Assembly: GCF_000091305.1 (NCBI RefSeq)
Contig: NC_013929.1
Location: 4,588,001 to 4,652,000, forward strand
DNA: 64,000 nucleotides
Direction of reading: 5' to 3'
DNA from: Streptomyces scabiei 87.22
Lineage (GTDB): Bacteria; Actinomycetota; Actinomycetes; Streptomycetales; Streptomycetaceae
Below are positions 35,160 to 44,210 of the stretch, piece after piece. The notes beneath the pieces were generated by a model, which saw only the letters and a program-made list of their open reading frames with translations, was not told the origin of the DNA and did not search any database. A program made the position numbers and the translations under genes. Position 1 is the stretch's first letter. Each line of letters starts with the position of its first letter.

Positions 35160-36984
35160 TCTCCAGCTGGTCCACCTCACCTACGCCGGCTCGGGCAAGC
35201 CATCAGCGCAAATCGTCTTCGGCCCTGAACTGACCACCATCTATGGTGCCTCCGACACCGGGAAGACCTTCATCGTCAGGTCTGTCGAGTACATGCTCGG
35301 CGGCGCCCATCTGGCCATGGTCGACGAAGCCGAGGGATACACCCAGATCCTCCTTGGGCTGCTGCTGCCCGATGGCAGCCCGCTGACTCTCGTCCGGCGC
35401 CCCGGCACCAACTCTACGCATCTGCATCGCGAGGACCTCCGCGACCTGGTTCACCGCCCGGCAGACGCCATCGTGAACTCGGTGCACAACGCCCGTAGCA
35501 AGAACAGCCTCTCGATTCACCTGATGCGCGCTATGGGTCTAGACGAGGTCCTCATCCGCAAGAACGAAGCCGGTGGCACCCGCCCCCTGACCCTGACCGA
35601 TCTGGTGCACCTGTCCGTGGTTACAGAGGACCGCATGATCGCCATGTCCTCCCCGGTCCTGCGCACCGGCACAGCCACCACCCGCACCGCGGAGACATCG
35701 GTCATGCGATTCCTCCTGACCGGGGAGGGAGATCCTCCCGTCGACACCGGACCCAACGCGGGACAGAGGCGTGTGAACAGGGGACAAATCAACCTCTTGG
35801 ACCAGCTCGTGATCGACTTATCCGCAAAGCTTGAGTCGGACGAGAACGAGCGCGACTTGAAAGACCGCCTGGCGCGAGTCAAAACCGCGATCTACGCGCA
35901 AAACACTGCCCTGCGCGCGGCCGACGAAGGCCACCGCGAAGCGGTACGCGAGCGCATGACACACGCCCGCCGACTTGCTGGGCTAGACGAACGGCTGGCC
36001 GAGGTCAGCGATCTGCTTGGACGGTTCAGCCTGCTGGAGGACCAGTACCGCTCCGATCTGGAGCGTTTGGTAATGGTCAACGAAGCTGGCAGCATCCTCG
36101 GCTACTTCCGCGTCGGAACCTGCGTCTTTTGTGGAGCCGACCCCGAGCACCAGCACCCAGGCCACAGTCAGCAGGAGGCCACTCAGCTCCATATTGCGGT
36201 GCAGGCGGAGGCCGCGAAGACGACCGCCCTGCTCACCGACCTCCTGCCCACCATCGCCGACCTCGCCCGCGAACAGGAAGAGCTCGCCCAGACCTGGCAG
36301 TCCGTCAAGGACGACCTTGAAGCGCTGGACGAACTCATCGCCGAAGCCGAGGGCCAGCTTGCACCGCTCCGGGAGGGCCTTCAGGAACTGCTGGACGCAC
36401 GATCTGCAGTCGAGCGGGGGCTGGAACTGCATGCACGGATCGCGGAACTTGAGGAAAAGCGCTCTCGCCTCGACGGGGAGGGAGCGGTGCCCGCTACCCG
36501 GCCTGCGCAGTACATCGCCGCCCGAGTCGTCAACGGCTTCGACTCGGTCCTCCAACGCACCCTGAGCAGCTGGGAAATACCGGCGGTCGACAACTCGGGG
36601 TACGACCAGTACAACGCCGAGATCCGGGCCGGGGGCCGCCCGCGCGCCGGCCGTGGCAAGGGCGTGCGATCCGTACTGCATTCGGCCTTCACTACCTCCC
36701 TGGCCCGCTTCTGCATCGAACGAGACCTCCCCCACCTCGGCTTCGTCGTCCTGGACTCCCCCGTGGTCACCTACCGCCAGCCAGTGAAGAACACCCCACA
36801 GGACCCCGACCTACCCGACGTGCGCATCACATCCACCGTCGTGGACCGCTTCTATGAAGACATGCTCTCCTTCCCCGGCCAGGCTGTGATCATCGAGAAC
36901 GGCGATCCACCCCTCGGCGTCCTCTCCGAGGCCACCACTTACAACTTCACCGCCGCCGACGGCCGCCCCGGCTTCCTCCCGTGA
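35152..36984 (+). CDS. ABC-3C Rad50/SMC-like ATPase
   Basis: 610 residues from GTG 35152, overlapping the middle-component gene by eight bases. Walker A is YGASDTGKTF (about 31-38). Heptad-rich arms flank a CxxC zinc-hook-like motif (CVFCGADPEHQHPGH, about 324-327), then a second coiled coil. Walker B is LGFVVLDSP (about 530), with Ser after the Asp, as is usual in this family. The N- and C-terminal halves would form one ABC head as in Rad50. It is the sensor/motor of the three-gene conflict system; the likely trigger is invading DNA (inference from family). Confidence 0.85.
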   Translation: MGSLQLVHLTYAGSGKPSAQIVFGPELTTIYGASDTGKTFIVRSVEYMLGGAHLAMVDEAEGYTQILLGLLLPDGSPLTLVRRPGTNSTHLHREDLRDLVHRPADAIVNSVHNARSKNSLSIHLMRAMGLDEVLIRKNEAGGTRPLTLTDLVHLSVVTEDRMIAMSSPVLRTGTATTRTAETSVMRFLLTGEGDPPVDTGPNAGQRRVNRGQINLLDQLVIDLSAKLESDENERDLKDRLARVKTAIYAQNTALRAADEGHREAVRERMTHARRLAGLDERLAEVSDLLGRFSLLEDQYRSDLERLVMVNEAGSILGYFRVGTCVFCGADPEHQHPGHSQQEATQLHIAVQAEAAKTTALLTDLLPTIADLAREQEELAQTWQSVKDDLEALDELIAEAEGQLAPLREGLQELLDARSAVERGLELHARIAELEEKRSRLDGEGAVPATRPAQYIAARVVNGFDSVLQRTLSSWEIPAVDNSGYDQYNAEIRAGGRPRAGRGKGVRSVLHSAFTTSLARFCIERDLPHLGFVVLDSPVVTYRQPVKNTPQDPDLPDVRITSTVVDRFYEDMLSFPGQAVIIENGDPPLGVLSEATTYNFTAADGRPGFLP

Positions 36985-37215
36985 ACCCCGTCGATTCCAC
37001 GATCTGCAGGGCCTGCGCTCCAGCAACGAAGCCTCTGGTACCCGAGTAAAACCGCAGCGTCTACGGGTGCGGGCAAATCACGCAACCGCCCTCTCCCGGC
37101 CAAACTCGCGGACCGAAGGGCCCTGGGCTCAACCTTGCTGTGAGGCCGCCACCACCGCCTCACAGCTGCCACGGCAGCAGACCGCACCCGCAGGGCCGCC
37201 CCTGCGATACCACCC

Positions 37216-37473
37216 CTAGTTGTTGTCGCCCCAGTCACGACCATCGAAAATCGCGAGGAGCATCGAAGGTTCGGCCTGCAAGCCGCGCGCAAGGTTGAGC
37301 AAGGTGGTCAAGCTTGGGTTCCGTTGCCCGTGCTCGATGTAGACCACTCCGCGGAAACTCATCCCACTTCTGCTGGCGAGCTCCTCAAGCGTGAGCCCAC
37401 GAGCCTCGCGCAACCGACGCAGATGCATGCCGAAGGCGTGGAGGAGGGGGTCGGGCGGATCAAGGTGGGGCAC
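37216..37473 (-). CDS. XRE-family helix-turn-helix regulator
   Basis: About 85 residues from GTG 37473; the frame stays open to 37524 and the true start is uncertain. The whole protein is a Cro/C1-type HTH: HLRRLREARGLTLEELASRS, FRGVVYIEHGQRNPSLTTLL and LARGLQAEPSMLL. It converges on the ABC-3C ATPase gene and may regulate neighbouring defence genes. Confidence 0.8.
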   Translation of the reverse strand: MPHLDPPDPLLHAFGMHLRRLREARGLTLEELASRSGMSFRGVVYIEHGQRNPSLTTLLNLARGLQAEPSMLLAIFDGRDWGDNN

Positions 37474-37609
37474 GAATCCGACTTGACATCTGCGCCCATT
37501 TGACCGCCATGAACAGTTGTGCATAATCAGCGCTGAGTGCTGCGCTTTAGACCTGCCGAGTCAAGGGACGGCCGTCGGCGAAGCCAGGCTGCTTGGAGAG
37601 GAAGCGTCG

Positions 37610-37930
37610 ATGCCCGCCAAGAGGAAGTACCCACCAGAATTGATTGAGCGGGGAGTCCGGATGGTTATTGATATGAGACCGGCCATCCCCGGACGCTCCG
37701 CCATCGTGAGGCAGGTGGGAGAGCTCCTTGGGATCCACCCGGAGGTGCTACGACACTGGGTCAACAAGGCTGATGCGGAAGCTGGCAGAAATCCCTACGC
37801 TGCTGCAAGTGTCAATGCCCGAGTCCGTCAACTTGAGAAGGAGAACGCGGACCTTCGACGCCTCAACGGCATCCTCAAGGCAGCAGCCGTTCTGTTCGCA
37901 GCAGAAATCGAACCTGGACAAGTGACCTGA
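37610..37930 (+). pseudogene. IS3-family transposase OrfA (orphan)
   Basis: 106 residues from ATG 37610. Helix-turn-helix plus leucine zipper of IS3/IS911 OrfA: PAKRKYPPELIERGVRMVID, IRQ-like IVRQVGELLGIHPEVLRHWV, then VRQLEKENADLRRLNGILKA. The DDE-encoding orfB, normally reached by -1 frameshift, is absent; the sequence breaks off to unrelated DNA right after the stop. It is a relic of an insertion sequence within the element. Confidence 0.75.
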
Positions 37931-37995
37931 ATTTAATCGTCAAGTAAGCACAACGCCTTTGGGGCCCGGGCACCCTGCTTAACCTCGACGGCGGA

Positions 37996-38121
37996 GTGAA
38001 GCCGGAGACGGTGGTCACCGACGACGCCTTCGTACGGACCTGCGTGAGCACTGGGCGGGGCACGTCGGCGGAGGAACTGGAGCGGTTCGAGACCGACGTG
38101 CTGTCAGGGTTCGTCTTGCGG
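37996..38121 (+). pseudogene. Short integrase-like N-terminal relic
   Basis: GTG 37996 opens a frame reading VKPETVVTDDAFVRTCVSTG and EELERFETDVLSGFVLRQ. The last phrase resembles the N-terminal SAM-like (core-binding) segment of a group of actinobacterial tyrosine recombinases (EELERFETDVLAGFVLARA). No catalytic domain follows; the adjacent DNA codes for the AbiTii protein on the other strand. Confidence 0.4.
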
Positions 38122-38126
38122 CAGTG

Positions 38127-39068
38127 TCAGGACTCGCCGTCCTCAGGCGCGCTCAAGGTCAGGATCTCGCCGAGGGCGATGTAGGTCTGCAGGAAGATGA
38201 AGCGGGCCTCGTCGATGGTGACCTCGGCGTGCGTGCCTGCAGAGCACCGATCGTAGAGATCGGACAGGGTCCGGCGCAGCCGGTCCCTGCGACTCTTGGA
38301 CGCCCCGCAGACGTGGGTGTGGGCCTGGAGCCGGTTCAGCACCTGCTGCGGCCCAACCTTCAGGGTGACCCCGTCTCCGATCGCATAGGGCTCACCCTCA
38401 GCCGGAAACACGTAGTCCGCGCAGGAGTCGATCAACCGGCGGCAGGTGGTGAGGGCCTGGCTGACAGACTCAGGGTCACCGTCCCGGAGACGGTCAGAGA
38501 CGCGTTCGATCTTGTCGAGCGCACTCCCGCTCGCCGCTGCCAAGGATCCGTCGACCTTCTTTTGAGTGTCCGCGAACAGACTCGCCTGGAGCTCGCTGAA
38601 CAGGAGCTCGTGGTAGATCTCGGTAGTCATGTCGTAGACGGTCGCGACGATTTGCCCGCAGATTCCGATCCACGTGCCGAGGTTGTTTGATGACTGGAGG
38701 ATCCGCGAGTCATGATCGCGCGACGCAGGGATGAGCATGTCGCCTGAGTAGTTACCCCCGCCGCGCAGGGCGTCGATGGCCTGCTGGGCAGACTCGGCAT
38801 GGCCCTCCACTTTCGCGATCGACACGGTGTAGAAGGTGTTCTTCTCCTTATCGGCCCACCGGCCTGCCCGTCCGACCCACGCCCTAGCAGAACCGTCGGT
38901 CGGGTACCCGTTGCGCTCGAATCCGAGGAACTCCGTCAACTCGGTGTGGCCGACCAGCCGGGCGAGCCTGCTCGCCTTCAGGACGACCTCGGACGCCTTC
39001 AACCGCTTGAGCTCGATGTCGGCCAAGAGCTCGTCCGCAACGCGGATCGCTTCTTCCTGTCGCCCCAC
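38127..39068 (-). CDS. AbiTii-domain protein
   Basis: 313 residues from GTG 39068; the frame is open to 39131, but this start places the domain at the N-terminus. Residues 1-90 match the AbiTii domain: ADELLADIELKRLKASEVVL then LKASRLARLVGHTELTEFLG and FERNGYP. The remainder is helical without catalytic motifs, with DKIERVSDRLRDGDPESV. AbiTii was named for the Lactococcus abortive-infection locus abiT and recurs in defence islands. It is divergent from the PIN gene across about 210 bp. Biochemical activity unknown. Confidence 0.75.
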   Translation of the reverse strand: MGRQEEAIRVADELLADIELKRLKASEVVLKASRLARLVGHTELTEFLGFERNGYPTDGSARAWVGRAGRWADKEKNTFYTVSIAKVEGHAESAQQAIDALRGGGNYSGDMLIPASRDHDSRILQSSNNLGTWIGICGQIVATVYDMTTEIYHELLFSELQASLFADTQKKVDGSLAAASGSALDKIERVSDRLRDGDPESVSQALTTCRRLIDSCADYVFPAEGEPYAIGDGVTLKVGPQQVLNRLQAHTHVCGASKSRRDRLRRTLSDLYDRCSAGTHAEVTIDEARFIFLQTYIALGEILTLSAPEDGES

Positions 39069-39281
39069 TGCTGACCGCCCGTCTGCTCGAACTCTGCTGG
39101 GTTGCAGTCGTACCACGCGGGTCCGACACATCCGTGCCGATTACTTCGATGGCCACGACAGCCTCCGCCGCCAAGTGGCTTGTAGCGCTGAGTGACCACT
39201 TGCGCTGCGATCGTGCTGCTGGAGAGCGGCGGCGTCGGAAACCTCAGGCGCGCCAGCGGGCCGCGCTGGCAGGATCGCCGC

Positions 39282-40229
39282 ATGCTCATCACACCGCGCC
39301 CCGGCGCAGACCGTAAGAACATCCGCCAAGCCCTCAGCGGCGTCCACACCACGGCCCTGAACCTGCAGAAGCCCTACGGCAACGCCTTCGCGGCACTGCT
39401 GGAGTACCTGGAGTGGGCCACTGAGTCCGCGCGGATGCTGCGCTCCCAGATCAGCGACCGGGACCTCGACCAGCTCGTGTTCACCGACCGGTACCGGGCG
39501 CTGCTGGGCAGTTGCGGCACGCTCGCCGGTACCTCTCAGCAGCGCCTCGTGAACGGTCTGGTGCAACTCGAGGTCGCCGAGCGGGTCGAGGCGCTTGAGG
39601 CGGCCGTGTCCGCGCTGGACACGCAGATCGGCCGATGGAGCCAGCGGGAGGAGTTCGTCGTCGCGGACTCCAGCTTCTACATCCAGAACGAGGTCAAGCT
39701 GGCCGACGTGGACCTGCACGAGATCCTCAACGTACCGCGCTGGAAGTTCGTGCGCCTGCTGTTCCCGATCGTCGTGGTCGACGAGCTGGACGACCTCAAG
39801 GATGCCAGCAAGCAGCGGGCCCGCTGGCGTGCCGCCCACACCCTCGGCCGCCTGGATGAGGTTCTCGCCGGCGGAACGCACGGGATCCTGCACGAGGGAG
39901 AGCACACTTCGGGCGGCGACACCCTCGGCCGGGTCAACGTGGAGATCGTCCTCGATCCGCCCGGCCACGTCCGCCTGGACCGACCCGACATCGAGATCAT
40001 CGACCGTACGGTGGCCATACAGGGCCTGGCCGGCCGCGAGGTACGGCTGCTGACATGCGATACGAGCCAGCACACCCGGGGCCGGGCCGCCGGGCTGCCG
40101 GTGACCAAGATGGCAACGAAGGACCCCGGGGACGAGCCGGACTGGTCTGCCCCGGACAGGTCTGGCACTGGCGTACGCGCACAGCGGCGCGCCCGGCAGG
40201 CCGAAGCCGAGGCTCCGACGACCAGTTGA
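39282..40229 (+). CDS. PIN-domain ribonuclease-like protein
   Basis: 315 residues from ATG 39282. The first 120 residues are helical (FAALLEYLEWATESARMLR). The C-terminal half is a PIN fold with acidic residues at the expected places: VVADSSFYI, FPIVVVDELDDLKDASKQRA and VRLLTCDTSQHTRGRAAGLP. Such domains are Mg-dependent single-strand RNA nucleases, often toxins. No antitoxin gene overlaps it. Between an AbiTii gene and a HEPN-like gene it suggests an RNA-targeting abortive response (inference). Confidence 0.75.
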   Translation: MLITPRPGADRKNIRQALSGVHTTALNLQKPYGNAFAALLEYLEWATESARMLRSQISDRDLDQLVFTDRYRALLGSCGTLAGTSQQRLVNGLVQLEVAERVEALEAAVSALDTQIGRWSQREEFVVADSSFYIQNEVKLADVDLHEILNVPRWKFVRLLFPIVVVDELDDLKDASKQRARWRAAHTLGRLDEVLAGGTHGILHEGEHTSGGDTLGRVNVEIVLDPPGHVRLDRPDIEIIDRTVAIQGLAGREVRLLTCDTSQHTRGRAAGLPVTKMATKDPGDEPDWSAPDRSGTGVRAQRRARQAEAEAPTTS

Positions 40230-40573
40230 GAAACGAAGACCACGGCAGTGACACTGCGCTACGCGCCACCTGGCGGTAGCTGTACGAGAACAAGGCCGTC
40301 TCGGCTGTCTTCGCGTCGGTGACCTGCAGAAAAGGAAATCCCCTCCCTGTTCCGTGCACGATGCGACAAACTGATCGCCCGAAATACCAGGCTGACGTGT
40401 CCAATCGCTCGCCACAGCCCGCCCCCAACGGGCCCGGGACAACATCGGGCTCCGGGGTGATCCGGAAGCTACGGCGGACGTCGGGACGATCGCCCGGACT
40501 ACGCCGCAGAGGCCCCCGTTAGAACTCCCCGCCGCGAGGCGAGGACGAGCATCTCTCATCGGAGAAGGAACAA
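40230..40573. other. Intergenic region between PIN and HEPN genes
   Basis: 344 bp with no coding frame supported. Close to the HEPN start there is CCCGCCGCGAGGCGAGGA and the ribosome site GGAGAAGGA (nine bases before ATG 40574). It likely holds the promoter of the HEPN gene. Confidence 0.4.
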
Positions 40574-42040
40574 ATGAGTCCCCAGGACGTCCCCGAAAAC
40601 CTGCCAGTTCCCGCACCGCAGTCTTCGGTCCAGGTCCAGGCCGCTCGCGCGGATCTGGAGGCATTCGAAGATCTGATGTTCCAGGTGCTGGAGGCCTGGG
40701 GGCTGCCCACGGACAACATCATCGTCGCGGCCAAGCAGCGTGAGACCCTCCTCAGAAACACACCCGACGTCATCGAGGAACTCACCGCCGAGGAGCGGGC
40801 GGACGCGCCCTACATCGCCAAGATGATCATGGCAGGCTCGGTCGGGCTGTTCGACGCCGCGCTGAACTACCTCTGGAACGAGACGATCAACCGGCTGCGG
40901 GACCACGTCGCCGCCTTCGACGTCGACTACTTCTTCGACCTCGCCGAGACCGACCCCGCCCGCCGCAAGAACCTCAAGACCCGCGACGACCTCTCCCAGA
41001 TCGACGACTACAAGCTGCTGGAAGCCGCCAACAAGATCAAGCTCGTCAGCGACATCGGCTTCAAGCAGCTCATCCACATCAACTACATGCGCAATCACGC
41101 GAGCGCCGCGCATCCGAACATCGAGGAGCTGACCGGCCTCAAGCTGGCCGAGTGGCTGGAGACCTGCATCAAGGAGGTCTTCCGGATCCAGCCTCGCAAC
41201 GTCGTCGCCGCGATCGGCAAGCTCCTCACCAACATCAAGTCCAAGCGGCTGCCGAAGGACGAGCTGAAGAAGATCGCAGCGTTCTTCGACGGGCTGGAGC
41301 AGGACCAGGCCGACAACCTCGCCGCCGGCCTCTTCGGCATCTACACCCCCGCCGACGCGACCCCGGAGATCCTCGACAACGTCCGCTCGCTCTGGCCCGA
41401 CCTCTGGCCGTTGGTCAGCGAGGACTCCCGCAACGAGGTCGGCATCAAGCTCGCCCGTTTCACGGCCAACGCCGACACCGACCGGGCGATCCGCGCCAGG
41501 GAACTGCTGGACCTGGTCGGCGGGTCCTCCTACCTCCCCGCGCCCGAGCGCGTCGCCGAGATTCAGCAGGCCCTGGACGACCTCAAGCGGGCCCACGAGG
41601 CGCACATGCGCAACTTTGCCGAGGAGCCGCCCGCGGCTCAGCGGCTCAAGGACGTCGTCGGCCGCCACGGAGACATCCCCGAGCAGGCCGTCCGCAGCTA
41701 CGTCGTCCACCTGGTCAATGTCTTCCTGACGAACGGCTACGGGCCCGCCTGGAACGCGGAACCGATCTACAAGGAGCTCATCGGCCGGTTCGACGGTTAC
41801 CAGGCGGCGATCGCCCTTCGAGCCTTCGCGAACTCGCAGATCCGGCTCAAGCTCCAGGATGAATGGCCGCGCAAGAAGTGGCAGGAACTGCTCGACCTGA
41901 TCGACCCGAAGCTCACCGGCCGCGGCGACCGCGCCTTCCTCGACGCCGTCCGCAACTTCAAGGGGACCCCCGACCGGCTCTACCAGGACACCAAGATCAA
42001 GGCCCTCACGAAGACCTGGCTGGAGCGAAACCTGACCTGA
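40574..42040 (+). CDS. HEPN-like protein of unknown family
   Basis: 488 residues from ATG 40574. Almost entirely helical. Residues about 90-185 include AGSVGLFDAALNYLWNETIN and HINYMRNHASAAHPN; the latter holds an R-x6-H arrangement (RNHASAAH, near 172), the catalytic signature of HEPN ribonucleases. The C-terminal half (FDGLEQDQADNLAAGLFG, LFVN-type repeats) looks like an alpha-solenoid. HEPN nucleases cut RNA in abortive-infection and CRISPR systems. The gene follows the PIN gene on the same strand. I do not recognise the full-length family. Confidence 0.65.
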   Translation: MSPQDVPENLPVPAPQSSVQVQAARADLEAFEDLMFQVLEAWGLPTDNIIVAAKQRETLLRNTPDVIEELTAEERADAPYIAKMIMAGSVGLFDAALNYLWNETINRLRDHVAAFDVDYFFDLAETDPARRKNLKTRDDLSQIDDYKLLEAANKIKLVSDIGFKQLIHINYMRNHASAAHPNIEELTGLKLAEWLETCIKEVFRIQPRNVVAAIGKLLTNIKSKRLPKDELKKIAAFFDGLEQDQADNLAAGLFGIYTPADATPEILDNVRSLWPDLWPLVSEDSRNEVGIKLARFTANADTDRAIRARELLDLVGGSSYLPAPERVAEIQQALDDLKRAHEAHMRNFAEEPPAAQRLKDVVGRHGDIPEQAVRSYVVHLVNVFLTNGYGPAWNAEPIYKELIGRFDGYQAAIALRAFANSQIRLKLQDEWPRKKWQELLDLIDPKLTGRGDRAFLDAVRNFKGTPDRLYQDTKIKALTKTWLERNLT

Positions 42041-42378
42041 CCTGCGGCATTATCGACGCTGCAGGACGGGTCTTGAGCCCGGGGCAGCCCCCTTCCTGTT
42101 CGCGCTAATGGTCACTCTTCGCGGAGCGGTGCGAAGTGGACAGGATCCGGGGTCCCGCTACGGGTGGGCTCACTTATTCAACTGTCGTGAGAGCAGGCAC
42201 AGCGGCAGCCGGTCCCCCTCGTGGGTGACCCTCGTAGGGCGCGGTGACGCGCCTGCATCGCAGGCCGCGAGGCGATGGCGTCAACTTGCCTCTCTTCCGA
42301 GCCAGTTGGGTGCGCGTATTTTTGTGATTTCGGCTGATTAGTGTGCGCCCGTCGAACTGACTGCGATGGGACATCCGT
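42041..42378. other. Intergenic region before three-gene operon
   Basis: 338 bp without a supported gene. It holds an AT-rich patch near 42,315 (GCGTATTTTTGTGATTTCGG) just before the operon start, a likely promoter or regulator target. Confidence 0.4.
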
Positions 42379-43215
42379 ATGAGCTACACAGACCAGGACG
42401 TGCGCGAGGGCCGTCAGCTGATGAACGAGGGCTGCGAGAACCGCCTAGTCATCGGCGACAAGCTGCTGAGCGTCACGCCGTCGGGCCCCGACGGCGCCTT
42501 CGACCAGTACTGCGACGAGATCGGCCTGAGCCCCAGGACGGCCCGGGAGTACCGGCACACCGCCCGCATGTGCACCCCGCCGGTACGGCAGCTCGTGGCC
42601 GACAGCGGCGTCCACGTCTGCTACAGCGTGCTGCGGGAAGGCGCCCGCCTGGCGCCCTCCGGTAAACCGCATGATGAGGACTACAGCACGCTCCGCAGGC
42701 TGCTTGCCGAGGCGCGGGAGACGACGGGCCTCGGCCGTATCAGCGTGTCCCAGTACCAGCGGGCTCTGGGCACGGAGCCGGGCCTGCGGGACCTCCTTGA
42801 CCCGTCCGGTGCCACCTCGATGGCCGACTATCTGGCTGCGCTCGCGCCCGAGGAACGCGAGAAGGCTCTGCGCGACCTTGTGGAGAAGGACGCAGAGGTC
42901 CATGACGCCATCAAACGAGTCCTGGACGAAAAGCGCCGCAGGGAACGCGAGACGCGCGGCCCCGACTGCGGCGGCGACAAGCCCGACAAGGCCCAGGTTC
43001 TGGCCCGGGACCTGGTGCGGCTGCGGGACCAGGCTGTCGCCTGCATGAATCGCTACCCGCGATCGGTCACGTTCAACGACGAACAGCAGGCTGCCTGCGA
43101 GGAAGCGCTCGGCACCATGGAAGTCCTCACCACATGGATCAGAGTCAAGGTCGGAGACCAGAAGTCCGCCGCTGTCCGCCGGCAGGCCCGCGCCCGAGAC
43201 CTGGTAGGGGCGTGA
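42379..43215 (+). CDS. Hypothetical HTH-like protein (first of three-gene operon)
   Basis: 278 residues from ATG 42379. The N-terminus contains an HTH-like element (CDEIGLSPRTAREYRHTARM) followed by VHVCYSVLREGARL, a layout I associate from memory with DUF6192-type Streptomyces proteins. The C-terminal half is charged and helical (LVEKDAEVHDAIKRVLDEKR) with RDLVRLRDQAVACMNRYP. The next gene starts on its stop codon. No enzyme motif. It may be a DNA-binding maintenance or regulatory protein of the element. Confidence 0.6.
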   Translation: MSYTDQDVREGRQLMNEGCENRLVIGDKLLSVTPSGPDGAFDQYCDEIGLSPRTAREYRHTARMCTPPVRQLVADSGVHVCYSVLREGARLAPSGKPHDEDYSTLRRLLAEARETTGLGRISVSQYQRALGTEPGLRDLLDPSGATSMADYLAALAPEEREKALRDLVEKDAEVHDAIKRVLDEKRRRERETRGPDCGGDKPDKAQVLARDLVRLRDQAVACMNRYPRSVTFNDEQQAACEEALGTMEVLTTWIRVKVGDQKSAAVRRQARARDLVGA

Positions 43216-44210
43216 TGGAGCCGGTCGCCGACGACGGCGAGGACAGCCTCAACGCCGATATCCAGGAGTTCGCCGCTCACGAACGCAAGGGTGGCTGGGC
43301 CCGAGCACTGCTGATTGCCCGCCGCGTCACCCCTCGTACCGGGCAGGGCAGGCGGACGGACCGGCAACCTTTTTCGGATCCGAAAAAGGTTCACCGCCGC
43401 GTCAGCGCTTTGGAGTTCTCCCGCCGCTCGGGGGTGAGCGCTCAGCGTGTCCTGGCCTTCCATGAGGCATGGGAACGGGCAGCCGCTGATGGAATCGTCC
43501 GCCCTTCCGCGGAGCTGGCCCCGGACGTCGAGGTGAAGCTCCCCGACGAGGACGCCATTGCGTTCTTCGGCGATAACGGCTACTACCGCAGCTACGGCGG
43601 GCACCTGAAGAAGGAACGCCGCCAGGCCATCGAGAACGAGGCAGAGCGGGCGGGGGTCAAACCGACCAGCTCCATCTTCATCGCCGGGCATCCGGCAGCG
43701 CTGACAGCCGCAGTCGTGGCGGACGCTACGTCGCGCAGTGCGGCCCAGAAAGGCCTGGAGGAGTTCAACCGGCGCCAGGAGCAGGCGCAGGGCGAAGACC
43801 GGGCGGTAGCGGCATCTCAGGCGGCCGGGGAACGTGAGCGGCACCTCGACTCGCAGAAGATCCCCGCAACGGTCGAGACGCCGCCGGACGACTGCGCGCG
43901 CGACGCAGAGACCACGGAGGTGGTGCGGGCCGTACGAGCGGTGTCCAAGGAGAGGGCCGATCCCGATGTGGCCTTGCAGGTCTTCACCGAGATGACGGAG
44001 ATCCGCCTGGGCACCCTGCGGGCGCTGTCGCTGCTACAGCGCCATCAGGTGCAGTTCACCGACGAGAGGAGCCAGGCGATCGCCGAGCTGTGCGGGGCCT
44101 CGCAGGCGGCGATGGAATTCATCCGTGACCTGGCCTCCGGCCCCTACACGGCACTGAACGACGAGGCCCTGCAGGCGTTCTTGGACGAGAGCGAGAGGAA
44201 GCTGGGATGA
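43215..44210 (+). CDS. Hypothetical protein (second of three-gene operon)
   Basis: 331 residues from ATG 43215, overlapping the upstream stop (TGATG). Residues 55-90 contain an HTH-like helix pair (VHRRVSALEFSRRSGVSAQR). A conserved-looking block AIAFFGDNGYYRSYGGHLKK and IENEAERAGVKPTSSIFIAG follows. The rest is helical and charged. Its end overlaps the third gene by ATGA. No known family; by position and coupling it likely forms a complex with its neighbours. Confidence 0.6.
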   Translation: MEPVADDGEDSLNADIQEFAAHERKGGWARALLIARRVTPRTGQGRRTDRQPFSDPKKVHRRVSALEFSRRSGVSAQRVLAFHEAWERAAADGIVRPSAELAPDVEVKLPDEDAIAFFGDNGYYRSYGGHLKKERRQAIENEAERAGVKPTSSIFIAGHPAALTAAVVADATSRSAAQKGLEEFNRRQEQAQGEDRAVAASQAAGERERHLDSQKIPATVETPPDDCARDAETTEVVRAVRAVSKERADPDVALQVFTEMTEIRLGTLRALSLLQRHQVQFTDERSQAIAELCGASQAAMEFIRDLASGPYTALNDEALQAFLDESERKLG

